Source: Paenibacillus beijingensis (GTDB lineage: Bacteria > Bacillota > Bacilli > Paenibacillales > Paenibacillaceae). Taken from it: a stretch of DNA of 64,000 nt. Below, in pieces: positions 26,035-35,352 of this stretch. The translations under genes and the position numbers were made by a program. The notes beneath the pieces were generated by a model, which was given only the letters and a program-made list of their open reading frames with translations, had not been told where the DNA came from and ran no database searches. Every line of letters starts with the position of its first letter. Positions within the stretch are counted from its first letter, which is position 1. The stretch is from the NCBI RefSeq assembly GCF_000961095.1, contig NZ_CP011058.1, forward strand, positions 4,976,001 through 5,040,000, given 5' to 3'.

Positions 26035-27633
26035 TTACTTGCCTTTAGCCGCCAAAAAATCGTTGATTTGCTTCTGCAGCTCCGCGACGATCTTGTCGGT
26101 GCCGGCCTCGTTCATCTTGGCGATGTAGGCGTTCACATCCTTCTCGACATCCCGGGTAATGCCGAACAGAAGCTTCCTGCCGTATTCGTCGTACACGGCC
26201 TGTCTGGCGGCCAGCTCCATCTTGACGGGCTCCGTGTTGAAATTGAAGCCGGCGACAGGCGGCATGACGTTATTCGGATATTCGACGTCCGCCTTCGTTC
26301 CTTCGGTTAACGCTTGGTTCGTGTCGAACGTGGACGGCAGTCTCCATTGCGATCTCCAGAGCGCCCAGCGGCCGTTCCATTCCAAATACCCGTTATTGGC
26401 ATCCATTCCTTCCGGATAGGCCACCGTATCGACGCCGTCAATCTGCTTGATGACGTAGGTTTTGTCTTTGATTCCGTACATGACTGAATTGTAGTTTTCT
26501 TGGCTTGCGTTCATCCATTCGAGGAACATCATCGCTCTCTCGGGATTGGCCGCGTTTTTGTTGATGCCCATGATGTTGCCCATCGCCCCTGACAACGAGG
26601 ACTTGCTGTCGGGATACATCATATTGCCTTTCTTTTCGCCCGGCCCGTTCAGTGCGCGGTAAGCGTCCTCCGTGCCCCTGATCGCCGCGGCGTATTTGCC
26701 CGAATCGACTCCATTAACCGCTTCTTTCGGTGCGTTCATCGCATTTTTCGGAATCCAGCCCTTGTCATACCACGTCTTGCGAATCTTGGATGCTTCCAGG
26801 AAAGCCGGCGTTCTTTCGAGCGGCACGATCGTCACCTTGGGGTCGTTCAGATCGTAGGTCAAGTCGAAGTTGCCCTGGCCGAACTCCCTGTCAAAGCTGT
26901 ACTTTGTCGCCAGCGCATTCATGGCGTTATCCCAGTTGTTGATCCCTTGCGTAACATTGTTCAGCGCAAGAATACCGGTCTCGTTCTTCATCACGATGTC
27001 GAGGTAGTTTTCCAGATCTTCCATCGTTGTCATCTTTTCCGGAATGTTGTATTTCTTGCGCAGGTCCTCCCGGATTGTCAGGTAAGCCCGCTGCGTGGAC
27101 GGGTTGTCGGTCGGAATCGCCATTATTTTTCCGTTCACCTTGGCCCATTCCAGGTTGCGGGTGTCCGTCAAATATTTCTTGAGATTCGGCGCGTATTGAT
27201 CCATGAGGTCATCCAGCGGCAGCAGCGAATTGTTCTTCAGCATCGTCGGGAAAATGAACCAGTTGGCGTCGAAATACAGATCGAAGTCGTCGCCCGAGGC
27301 CGCCAGAAGCTTCAGCTTATCCTGATAGTCCGTCCACGGAATGAAGCTGACGTTGAACTTCGCGTTCAGGACACTTTTGCTTAATTGCTCCACGTTCGCC
27401 CACACCTCTTTGGCTTGCGGCGGCTCGGTTCCGACGAAATGAATTTTGAGCGTCACTTCTTCAAGCGGCGCTTTGGCATCGCCGCTCGCCGATTCGTTTT
27501 CTTTCGACGGGGCGGAAGACGATGCCGTTGGGGAAGGCTCTTCTTTACTGGAGCCCATGCAACCCGAGATTACGGTTGCAAGCACGAAGACGGACAGCAG
27601 CCATAGCGATAACCCCCTAAACTTCTTCTTCAA
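26035..27633 (-). CDS. Sugar ABC transporter solute-binding lipoprotein (LplA/YtcQ-like), second copy
   Basis: 532 residues from a TTG start with GGAGG eight bases upstream. Lipobox ISGCMG near residue 25, then a Ser/Glu-rich linker and the binding-protein fold (FIPWTDYQDKLKLLAASG, DLYFDANWF, NGKIMAIPTDNP). It ends in QINDFLAAKGK. It is the partner of the two permeases immediately upstream and delivers an oligosaccharide. Only distantly similar to the copy at 22164. Confidence 0.9.
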   Translation of the reverse strand: MKKKFRGLSLWLLSVFVLATVISGCMGSSKEEPSPTASSSAPSKENESASGDAKAPLEEVTLKIHFVGTEPPQAKEVWANVEQLSKSVLNAKFNVSFIPWTDYQDKLKLLAASGDDFDLYFDANWFIFPTMLKNNSLLPLDDLMDQYAPNLKKYLTDTRNLEWAKVNGKIMAIPTDNPSTQRAYLTIREDLRKKYNIPEKMTTMEDLENYLDIVMKNETGILALNNVTQGINNWDNAMNALATKYSFDREFGQGNFDLTYDLNDPKVTIVPLERTPAFLEASKIRKTWYDKGWIPKNAMNAPKEAVNGVDSGKYAAAIRGTEDAYRALNGPGEKKGNMMYPDSKSSLSGAMGNIMGINKNAANPERAMMFLEWMNASQENYNSVMYGIKDKTYVIKQIDGVDTVAYPEGMDANNGYLEWNGRWALWRSQWRLPSTFDTNQALTEGTKADVEYPNNVMPPVAGFNFNTEPVKMELAARQAVYDEYGRKLLFGITRDVEKDVNAYIAKMNEAGTDKIVAELQKQINDFLAAKGK

Positions 27634-27684
27634 TGGAATTCCTCCCTTTTCGTATATGCCAACCTGCTTGGAACAGGGTATGGC

Positions 27685-28569
27685 CTAGCCTTTAACCGCG
27701 CCTACCATCAAGCCCTTAACGAAATACTTCTGAAGGAACGGATACAGAAAGATGATCGGGCCGATCGTAATGATGGTGGCCGCGTACTTGATGCCTTCCG
27801 TCGGCAGCGTTTCGTTGCCGATCAGTCTCGTCGCGTTCTCTCCTTGCGCGAATTGGGCGTTGGATACGATTTCCCGCAGGAGCAGCTGCAAGGGCATCAA
27901 GCTCTTCTCCTCGTTCAGCATGATGCCGAGCCACCAATCGTTCCAATAATAGAGCGAGATAAACAACGTGACCGAAGCGAGAGCGGGGATGGACAGCGGA
28001 AGAATGATCCGGAAGAAAATCCTCCATTCCCCCGCTCCGTCGATCGAGGCGGATTCTCCGATTTCATCCGGCAAAGACTTGAAATAGTTGCGGATCAGGA
28101 ACATGTACCAAGCATTCGCCGTGTAAGGCACGATCAGGGCCAGCAGGTTATTGTGCAGGCCGAGGTATTTGGTCGTGATGATGTACCACGGCACAATCCC
28201 TCCGCTGAACAGCATGGTGAAGAAGCAATAGAAAGCCAGAATATGGCGGTACTTGAGCGATTTCTTCGACAACGGATACGCTAGCATGGCGTTTACGAGC
28301 AGGCTCAGCGCGGTGCCGAAAACCGTGACCAGGATGGTGATTTTGTAGCCGTTCACGACTTTCCCCGCGTCCGAGAACAGCAGCTTGTAAGCATTAAGAT
28401 TGATCAGTTCGGGAAAGAAGCCGATGCCTTCCGTGATTAACTCGCTTTCGTCCGTGAACGAAGCGATGAGCACGAGGACGAAGGGAACGACGCAAGCCAA
28501 AGCGATCAGCACGAGCGCTGCGATTAGCAAGACTTGCATCCCACTGCGGGCAGCCGATTGTGTGCGCAT
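27685..28569 (-). CDS. Carbohydrate ABC transporter permease (LplC/YtcP-type)
   Basis: 294 residues, six membrane helices, beginning RSGMQVLLIAALVLIALACVVPFVLVL. The inner-membrane EAA-type loop is seen as ESASIDGAGEWRIFFRIILPLSIPALASV (about residues 175-205), where it contacts the ATPase. Start ATG has GGAGGG upstream; 12 bases from the other permease. No ATPase gene is in the locus, so a shared MsmX-like ATPase is expected. Confidence 0.92.
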   Translation of the reverse strand: MRTQSAARSGMQVLLIAALVLIALACVVPFVLVLIASFTDESELITEGIGFFPELINLNAYKLLFSDAGKVVNGYKITILVTVFGTALSLLVNAMLAYPLSKKSLKYRHILAFYCFFTMLFSGGIVPWYIITTKYLGLHNNLLALIVPYTANAWYMFLIRNYFKSLPDEIGESASIDGAGEWRIFFRIILPLSIPALASVTLFISLYYWNDWWLGIMLNEEKSLMPLQLLLREIVSNAQFAQGENATRLIGNETLPTEGIKYAATIITIGPIIFLYPFLQKYFVKGLMVGAVKG

Positions 28570-28581
28570 GAAGATCCCTCC

Positions 28582-29499
28582 TTAGAAAATGCTTCCTTCG
28601 TTCTGGTATTTGCGGGCGACGCGGTTGCTGATCAGGACGAGGAAGAAGCCGATGACGGATTGATAGAGTCCGACCGCCGATGACATGCCAACGTCTCCCA
28701 GCTTCCGGAGCGCCCGGTAGACGTAAGTGTCGATAACGTCAGCCGAGGGGTACAGGATCGAATTTTCTCCGACGATCGCGTAGAACATCCCGAAATCCGC
28801 GTACATGATTCTTCCGATCGCCAGCAGCGTCAAAATGGTGGCGGTCGGCATCAGATGGGGAATCGTAATATGACGGATCTTGCTCCATTTGCCGGCGCCG
28901 TCTATGTCCGCGGCTTCGTAATACGTATGGTCGATTCCGGCCAGCACCGCGAGGAAGATAATGCTCGTATATCCGGCGGTCTTCCAAACGCTGATCGCCG
29001 TCATGATAATCGGCCAAGCTTCGTACGTGTTGTACCATTCCACAGAGGGAATGCCGAACAGCTGCAGAAGCTTGTTGACCATCCCGTAATCGAAATTGAA
29101 CAACGCGTAAGCGAACACGCCGACAACAATCCAGGAGATGAAGTACGGAAGCAGGATACCGGATTGGATCGCCTTCTTGACTTTGAGGAATCGGACCTCG
29201 TTCAGCAGGATGGAGATCGCCAGGGCGAGCAGCGTGCCGAAAAAGATAAATGAAAAATTCAACGCCAGCGTATTGCGGGTCACTCTCCAAAAAGCGTCGG
29301 AAGAGAAGAAAAACTCGAAATTGCCGAGCAGTGGCTTCGCCCACGGACTCCCGAACAGTCCCGAGGAAAAGTTATAGTTTTTGAAAGCGACGACGACACC
29401 CGCCATGGGCAGATAATTAAAGAGAAAAAACAGCGCAAGACCCGGAAAAGCCATCAGGTACAACGTTCGGTTCTTGCCGATTTCTTTGAGAACATTCAT
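28582..29499 (-). CDS. Carbohydrate ABC transporter permease (LplB/YteP-type)
   Basis: 305 residues from MNVLKEIGKN, which has AAGGAG upstream. Six membrane helices. The conserved cytoplasmic loop is YEAADIDGAGKWSKIRHITIPHLMPT. First structural gene of the transporter block, preceded by a cre-like box. With the second permease it forms the membrane channel for an imported oligosaccharide. Confidence 0.92.
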   Translation of the reverse strand: MNVLKEIGKNRTLYLMAFPGLALFFLFNYLPMAGVVVAFKNYNFSSGLFGSPWAKPLLGNFEFFFSSDAFWRVTRNTLALNFSFIFFGTLLALAISILLNEVRFLKVKKAIQSGILLPYFISWIVVGVFAYALFNFDYGMVNKLLQLFGIPSVEWYNTYEAWPIIMTAISVWKTAGYTSIIFLAVLAGIDHTYYEAADIDGAGKWSKIRHITIPHLMPTATILTLLAIGRIMYADFGMFYAIVGENSILYPSADVIDTYVYRALRKLGDVGMSSAVGLYQSVIGFFLVLISNRVARKYQNEGSIF

Positions 29500-29522
29500 T
29501 CGCTCAACTCCTTCCGTCATTT

Positions 29523-29537
29523 TATAAAGCGCTTACA
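29523..29537 (-). promoter_or_regulatory. cre-like catabolite-control box
   Basis: TGTAAGCGCTTTATA on the minus strand, about 25-40 bases before the permease start. It fits the CcpA consensus TGNAANCGNWWNCA except near the last positions. This would place the transporter under glucose repression. Confidence 0.45.
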
Positions 29538-29690
29538 TTTCCGACGATCTCACTTTACTGAATCCGGCCTCCGCCGGCAACAACGATTCCTCCTCATCGA
29601 CTTCGAATGCTAATCAACCCGGTTCATATATCCAACGATCCACATCGATTAGGCGCGATGATGCGGAAATCGGCTGCGGGGGCAGAAGAA

Positions 29691-29715
29691 AATCCCGCCG
29701 GGGGACTGCGGGATT
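29691..29715 (-). terminator. Terminator after the second AraC sensor gene
   Basis: Eight-base stem AATCCCGC/GCGGGATT, seven bases after the stop of the AraC gene; it separates the regulator from the transporter genes, which then need their own promoter. Confidence 0.7.
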
Positions 29716-29721
29716 CATCGG

Positions 29722-31989
29722 CTACACACTATTCAATTCCCGGTAAGAGAGCGGCGTCATGCCCGTATCCTTCTTGAAGGCGTAGAAAAAGTAGTTTTTG
29801 TTGAGATAACCGGTCAGTTCGGCGATTTCGTTCACGGCAAGTTTCGTTTCCTTCAGCAGGTTTTTGGCCCGGCCGATCTTGATGCCGCGAATATGGTCAT
29901 TGATGTACGCCCCGGTCGTTTCCTTGAACAGCTTGGCGAAGTAATTGGCGGAGTACCCGAACTTCTCGGCGATCGAATCCACGTTCAAATTAGGATCGGA
30001 ATAATGAACCTCGATATATTCCAGCGCTTCCTGAATCATCTTCGTCGCTTTGCCGCTGTTTCTTTGCGCGTTCATCTCTTCGATCCGGATACGGTAACGG
30101 GCGAAGAGCGCTTGAAACCATTCCTTCCAATCCCGCATCACCTCAAGCCGGTCGATTTCCCGGTAGTAATCCTGCATCTCGAAGCCTCCCCGGCTCGCTC
30201 CGATGATGCCGTTGAACGTTCGGATGCAGACCACCGCCAATTGCAGCAAAATCAGGTGGGCACCGTTGTACGTATAATGACGCAGCTCATCTTCCAACCG
30301 TTCCAGCGTTTCGGTCCATTCGGTCTCCTTGTTCAGTTTGATGCAGTCGATCAGCGCATTCTCGACCTCAAGAGGATAAGGATGCTGCCTTACGAATTCC
30401 CGGTTCACGCCTTCTTCGTCGAAAATCCGTCCATATCCGGCGGTTAATCGTTGGTTGCTTAAGTTCATGGCATCCTCATATGAACAGGCAAGCTCCCGCA
30501 GCGTCTCCGCCCGCTGGCCGATGCCGACCGTCAGGCTGCGGCCGAGCGCCTTGAACACGGTGCGCTGGACTTCGGTCAGCAAGCTTCGCAAGAGGACCGG
30601 ATCCGACGGCTCTTCGGCGCTTGCGATGACAGCGACATTTCCGCCCGGCATCGTCACGGATTCCGCTTCGAGCCTGCCGTGGAACGTATCCTTAACGATC
30701 TGATCAACCGTCGCTTCGTAAAGATGCTTGTGCTCGTCTTTCACCTTGCCGTATTCGTCGATCCGCAGCAAAGCTACTCTTCGGATCACGGGATCGTCCT
30801 GAAGTCCGAGCTCCGACGCCTTGGCCCGAACGTAGCTCTCATTCCATGATCCCGAGAGAATCTGCTGAAGTAATTTCGTCTTCAGCTCTTTCCTGCTCGT
30901 CTCGTGATGGTCGGAGAGCTCCTTCATGCGATCGAGCATGTCGACGACTCCATCCATGATATAGTCCAATTCGTTTTTGCCGTTGGCGTTTTTCTTTCTT
31001 ACCAGTTCGGACTTCGTCATCCGCTTGATGAAGCGGTCAATGGGAGAATAAATCGTTCTGGCCATGAAGGCGATCAGAATTGCGCTGAGCAGCAGAACCC
31101 CGCAGCCGATATAGAGAATCTGGTTCGTCTGCTCCCGGACGAATCCCGTGATTTCGTCATGGTCCTGAATCGTGACCAGCGACCAATTCGAATCCTCCAG
31201 GGCCAAGCGGTTTACGATATATTCGCGCCCTCCCTCACGCACCTTCGTGCTTTCCGGCGATTGCCGCGATCCGAGCAGCGTTTGACGGCGCGATGGATCG
31301 CGAGTTATGGAGGCGACCGGTTCTTGCGCGTCCGTAGAGACGATGCCGCCGTCCTGATCTATGAGCAGAACTTTCAGGTTCTCTCCGGAGCCCAACATAT
31401 TCAATTCCGAAAAGTCGAGTACGTTGATGACGATGCTGTTCTCGACCGTCTTGCCGTCCGCCCCGAATTTCGTATAAACGTAAGACACCACCTTGCGGCC
31501 CGCTTCCGTACCGCCGGCGATTTCTCTCGACACGACGAGCTTGCGCTTGAGGCCGGCATGGATGATTTCCCGGTCAGGAAAGCCCGCATAATCCATTCCG
31601 CCCGTCTGGGTGGAGACGAAATAGTTGATTTTGCCGCTGTAGATATACATCGAATGGATTTTGGAGTGGATGTACTTGAAGCGCGAGAACTCCGATCTCA
31701 TTTTATATTCCTCATAAGGATCCCACGTCTTCCGGTTCAGGAAGTTTTCCACCGCGGGATTGGAAATGACGGAAATGTAAATGTAATCCACTTCTTCATT
31801 CAGTTTCCCGATGTCCATGGATATTCGGTTCAAGCTGTTCCGCGTTTCCCGGGTCACTTCCTGGTAAGTCGCATCCATATAGATGTTCCTGAAAATAATC
31901 GTCAGCAGGATCACGGTCACGAACGATAGCATGACGAAGAACGCGATCAGCTTCCAAAAGATGATTCTCCGGCTCGAACGGTTTCCCAT
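29722..31989 (-). CDS. Membrane-anchored AraC-family sensor-regulator, second copy
   Basis: 755 residues. Helix 1 near 10-30 (LIAFFVMLSFVTVILLTIIF), extracytoplasmic sensor to about 290, helix 2 (ILYIGCGVLLLSAILIAFMA), HAMP-like linker, central cytoplasmic region, and AraC DNA-binding domain at about 650-750 (DSIAEKFGYSANYFAKLFKETTGAYIN, VNEIAELTGYLNKNYFFYAFKKDTGMTPLSYREL). It lies directly upstream of the transporter and is divergent from the secreted enzyme gene at 32211, so it is placed to control both. Confidence 0.9.
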   Translation of the reverse strand: MGNRSSRRIIFWKLIAFFVMLSFVTVILLTIIFRNIYMDATYQEVTRETRNSLNRISMDIGKLNEEVDYIYISVISNPAVENFLNRKTWDPYEEYKMRSEFSRFKYIHSKIHSMYIYSGKINYFVSTQTGGMDYAGFPDREIIHAGLKRKLVVSREIAGGTEAGRKVVSYVYTKFGADGKTVENSIVINVLDFSELNMLGSGENLKVLLIDQDGGIVSTDAQEPVASITRDPSRRQTLLGSRQSPESTKVREGGREYIVNRLALEDSNWSLVTIQDHDEITGFVREQTNQILYIGCGVLLLSAILIAFMARTIYSPIDRFIKRMTKSELVRKKNANGKNELDYIMDGVVDMLDRMKELSDHHETSRKELKTKLLQQILSGSWNESYVRAKASELGLQDDPVIRRVALLRIDEYGKVKDEHKHLYEATVDQIVKDTFHGRLEAESVTMPGGNVAVIASAEEPSDPVLLRSLLTEVQRTVFKALGRSLTVGIGQRAETLRELACSYEDAMNLSNQRLTAGYGRIFDEEGVNREFVRQHPYPLEVENALIDCIKLNKETEWTETLERLEDELRHYTYNGAHLILLQLAVVCIRTFNGIIGASRGGFEMQDYYREIDRLEVMRDWKEWFQALFARYRIRIEEMNAQRNSGKATKMIQEALEYIEVHYSDPNLNVDSIAEKFGYSANYFAKLFKETTGAYINDHIRGIKIGRAKNLLKETKLAVNEIAELTGYLNKNYFFYAFKKDTGMTPLSYRELNSV

Positions 31990-32210
31990 GATGATTCCCC
32001 CTCATTTCTCCTGTTGTGCTTCTTATTTTAAAAGTGGAGGTGTGCGCGTGATAGTTCTGAAACCTCAGCAATCGGTATTCATTGCTCAGGTTTGGCGCCG
32101 AAATGCGGTATCAACACCGAAATCTTCAGGATCCGCACTATGAACGGCGCTTTATATTCACTACGATGGTCACGTGCTTTCCAAATAAGCGAAAGAGGTG
32201 GACAGGTACC

Positions 32211-34664
32211 ATGTTCTTCAAGCATCGCAAGACGGACCGAATGAGGTTCGGCAAGTTGCTTCTTCTGACTTTGGCTTTGACGCTTCCTATCGCCGCAATT
32301 CTTCCGTCTCCCGCCGCCCGGGCGGCGACGGACACTTTCGAAGAACGGGCCGAGCAGTTGCTGTCAGTCTTCGCCTCCACGACGCCGACCAACATGAACA
32401 ACCATTGGTTCTTCTACGCGCAGGCCCGTTTTGCCACGAACACGAACGTCAGCACCGCGCTCTCCTGGGTAGATTCGCTGAATAACGGAAGCCATCCCGG
32501 CTCCATGTTCTACTATGTGAACAATATCGAAACGTACCTGAAATTTGGGCACCTGTATTCAGGCGCCCTGAAGGCCAAAGTGAAAACCGATCTGACGACG
32601 GGCGCCAACGTGACCTATTACACATCCAATGGTTCCACCGAGAATCACAAGCTCATGTTTAAGACGGCGGGATACTTGGTGGCGCAGACATGGCCGGACT
32701 GGTCCAACGCTTCGGTCGAATTGGCCGGCAACAAGTCGGAGCTGGAAGCGATCATGGACCAATACGTGCACAAGGGGCTCGCGGAATACGACTCTCCCTC
32801 CTACAATGCCGTGACCGTCAACTGCCTGATGCTGCTGGCCGAATTCGTACAGGATCCGGCGTTTCGGATGAAAGCGAAAATGACACTGGAATGGATGCTC
32901 GCCAATATCGGCGCGGAGTGGACGAACGGCTATTACGTATCTTCGACTTTGCGCGTATATCCCGTCAGCGTGACACCCCAGGAAGGAGCAGCTTCCACGA
33001 TTCAGAACTGGCTGCTTTGGGGAGGCAGAACGCCCAGCTATCCAACGTCCTTGAGCGATCATGCCACGGAAGCCCATTATGCCGTGTCGAACGCGACGAG
33101 TACGTACCGGATGCCCGCCATCCTGGAACGTATCGGCCAGGACAGAAGCGTGCCTTACGTCCAGAAGGAGAACGGAAATTGGAATACGCGCACGAGCAAA
33201 TACAGCTATATCACCGACAAATTCGGCCTGGCCAGCCAAGTCGAAGTGCAGAATCTCGCATGGGCGGATCAAGCCCGGCGCTGGTTCGCCCGTTGGGATT
33301 CCGAGGAACCAGGCAGCACCTTCTTCATGACGCATCCCCGATTGGCCGGCGATTACAAAGGCGCCACCATCTATGAGCAGGTCATGCAGCATAACGGAGC
33401 GTTGATCGGCGTCTATAAGATCCCGACCAGCGGCACTATCGACGGCACGAATCCGATCCTGCAGTATATCGAAGGACCGATTTCCACGGAAGCCGCGAAG
33501 CAAATCGCGGAGCATTCCGGATGGGTATTCATCCACGGCGGCGGCACGATGCTTGCGGTCAAACCGGTCAAAGGCTATACGTGGGCCGCGGACCGCACGA
33601 TCAATTCGCAGACGTTCAAGACGCTGCGCAGCGAGTACAACAAGAACGGCGTCGTTCTGGAGGTCGTCCCCGCAAGCGATTACGCTCTCGCCGGGGAGGC
33701 GTCGCTGCCGGAGGAAGATCGGCTGGCGAATGAGCTGTCCAGCTTCAAAGACGACATTCTGGCGAATACCGCGATCGACGCTTCACACTTGGACGAAACG
33801 AACCCTCGTCTGATCTACACGACGTTATCCGGCGATCAGATGGACATCACCTATCAATATACCGGAGTTTACAACAATAACCGCAAGCTGAACGGTCAGG
33901 CGGTCGCCTACGGCAGCTGGCCGCTCATGGACAGCCCCTATATGCATCAAGACTACAACGGAAACACGCTGACGTTGAACCATGGCGGAGAAAGCTACGC
34001 TTACGATTTCGGCAACTGGACCGTCACCTCCGTGAACGCTCCTCTCATCCGGTGGAAGTTCGACGAGGTTTCCGGCGTTGCTGCGAGCGATTCCAGCGGC
34101 AATGGGCTGAGCGGCTCCTTGCTGAACGGCCTGTCGTTCGGTTCGAACGCCGTGGCGGGGCCGGTCGGAGGCGGCGCGCTGCAATTTGACGGCATGGACG
34201 ACGTCGTGCGAAGGGACACCGCGTCCGTATCCGGGTATCCGTTCACATTGTCCGCATGGGTGAAGACGACCTCTTCCGCCAATTCGACCATCCAGTTTCT
34301 CGGAAATGGAACAGCGTTCGACCAGTACGTCCGGATCGGCATGAACTCGGTCGGCAAGGCTTTCCTTGACCTGCGCAACGGATCGTCGACCACGATATTC
34401 TCCAGCGGACCCGTCAACAATGGCCAGTGGCATCTGATAACCGGCGTGTTCGAGAACGCAACAAGCTCGAAGCTGTATGTCGACGGCGTTCTTCAGGCTG
34501 CTCTCACGAACGCGGTCGCGCTGCCCGCTTTGAACCGAATGTCCGCGGGAGCGTTGGACCGCTCGGTGCCCTCCGACCGTTTCGCCGGCGCGATCGACGA
34601 CGTAAAACTCTACACTTCGGCGCTTAACGCTTCTCAAATCATGGCCTTGTATAACGGCAATTAA
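32211..34664 (+). CDS. Large secreted carbohydrate-active protein with C-terminal LamG domain
   Basis: 817 residues from the ATG at 32211, with a weak AAAGAGGTGG site; the open frame extends 43 codons upstream without signal character. Sec signal peptide with cleavage after PAARA near residue 38. Residues about 40-330 look helical, in the style of (alpha/alpha) toroid lyases and hydrolases, with conserved-looking TENHKLMF (about 143-150), SYNAVTVNCLMLLAEF (about 196-211) and DHATEAHY (about 282-289). Residues about 340-600 are beta-rich. Residues about 610-817 form a LamG/concanavalin-like domain (RWKFDEVSG, ALQFDGMDD, FTLSAWVKT, WHLITGVFE). I do not recognise a named family for the N-terminus; polysaccharide lyase or glycosidase is an inference from layout and context. 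Confidence 0.65.
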   Translation: MFFKHRKTDRMRFGKLLLLTLALTLPIAAILPSPAARAATDTFEERAEQLLSVFASTTPTNMNNHWFFYAQARFATNTNVSTALSWVDSLNNGSHPGSMFYYVNNIETYLKFGHLYSGALKAKVKTDLTTGANVTYYTSNGSTENHKLMFKTAGYLVAQTWPDWSNASVELAGNKSELEAIMDQYVHKGLAEYDSPSYNAVTVNCLMLLAEFVQDPAFRMKAKMTLEWMLANIGAEWTNGYYVSSTLRVYPVSVTPQEGAASTIQNWLLWGGRTPSYPTSLSDHATEAHYAVSNATSTYRMPAILERIGQDRSVPYVQKENGNWNTRTSKYSYITDKFGLASQVEVQNLAWADQARRWFARWDSEEPGSTFFMTHPRLAGDYKGATIYEQVMQHNGALIGVYKIPTSGTIDGTNPILQYIEGPISTEAAKQIAEHSGWVFIHGGGTMLAVKPVKGYTWAADRTINSQTFKTLRSEYNKNGVVLEVVPASDYALAGEASLPEEDRLANELSSFKDDILANTAIDASHLDETNPRLIYTTLSGDQMDITYQYTGVYNNNRKLNGQAVAYGSWPLMDSPYMHQDYNGNTLTLNHGGESYAYDFGNWTVTSVNAPLIRWKFDEVSGVAASDSSGNGLSGSLLNGLSFGSNAVAGPVGGGALQFDGMDDVVRRDTASVSGYPFTLSAWVKTTSSANSTIQFLGNGTAFDQYVRIGMNSVGKAFLDLRNGSSTTIFSSGPVNNGQWHLITGVFENATSSKLYVDGVLQAALTNAVALPALNRMSAGALDRSVPSDRFAGAIDDVKLYTSALNASQIMALYNGN

Positions 34665-34670
34665 ATAAAT

Positions 34671-34701
34671 AAGCCCTCAAGCAGCGATCGCTTGAGGGCT
34701 T
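34671..34701 (+). terminator. Terminator of the secreted enzyme gene
   Basis: Perfect 12-bp stem AAGCCCTCAAGC/GCTTGAGGGCTT seven bases beyond the stop. Confidence 0.85.
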
Positions 34702-34939
34702 ACGGAATGCCCGTCATTTCAGGAACGGCCGTGTGAACGACGATCGGTAGATTTTGTGCAGCAGATGCATTTTCAATCGCCTTTAGGCTCTTCGCGACGT
34801 GCTGAATCATCATCGGTGTTTCAAAGAGCGTGTTGTCCGTAACTACATGAACCCGTTTCGACCTTTCTTCCGGACTCAAGCTCAAAAGCATCTGCGAAAC
34901 GCAAGTAACAATCCAGTAATCTAATTTTGTTTGTTTCAA
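34700..34939 (-). pseudogene. DndC/PAPS-reductase-like fragment
   Basis: About 60 meaningful codons read QMLLSLSPEERSKRVHVV, then DNTLFETPMMIQHVAKSLK and NLPIVVHTAVPEM before a stop. This fits the stretch just after the P-loop of DndC, the sulfurtransferase of DNA phosphorothioation and a PAPS-reductase relative: (R)KPVYV-TDTLVE-P...LPI-P--PEV. The preceding SGGKDS loop and the remaining C-terminal 350 residues are missing. It overlaps the end of the LamG gene's terminator. A relic, not a functional gene. Confidence 0.55.
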
Positions 34940-35352
34940 TAATAGGATCTTGACTTTACTATGGCCGGAATTAAATTCACCATTATTATTAATTTGAATT
35001 TATTTGAAATGAATTTCATCCCCCACTATTAAACCCAGAAATTAATCAACTTTAACCTAACCGCCATAATAGTCCGCGTGACATATCGTCGGGCGTTTAC
35101 CCAATATATGAGGCATACATCGTCTTGGTTTGGATATTTGCCCAACAAAATCGATTCGGACTTCGGCTGGGTTTCTTAAAGCGAGTCAGCGCCGGTGATC
35201 AAGGTGAAAGGGCAGTATTTCCGTAGTCTAAGTATTGCCCTTTCTATAATTGGATTTGGCTTTGTTCTTTGCGTAATTGGACTCATGTCGGTTTCGCAAC
35301 CAGCACCTGTAGCGTAACCTATTTCGACTACAAGTGATAGAGGGATACGCTC
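34940..35352. other. 413-bp AT-rich gap
   Basis: No convincing gene. Contains a hairpin (35207-35243) and the promoter side of the DUF1259 gene. Confidence 0.5.
35207..35243. terminator. Hairpin terminator
   Basis: AAAGGGCA/TGCCCTTT arms with an inner TA/TA extension, flanked by T-rich sequence. Could close a vanished plus-strand gene. Confidence 0.5.

Noticed and set aside
30904..31929. Plus-strand open frame of 341 codons opposite the second AraC sensor gene
   Set aside because: Antisense shadow; no ribosome site, no recognisable domain, composition dominated by Arg, Asp and His.
32559..33536. Minus-strand open frame of 325 codons opposite the LamG enzyme
   Set aside because: Antisense to a gene with a clear signal peptide and LamG domain; no family features of its own.
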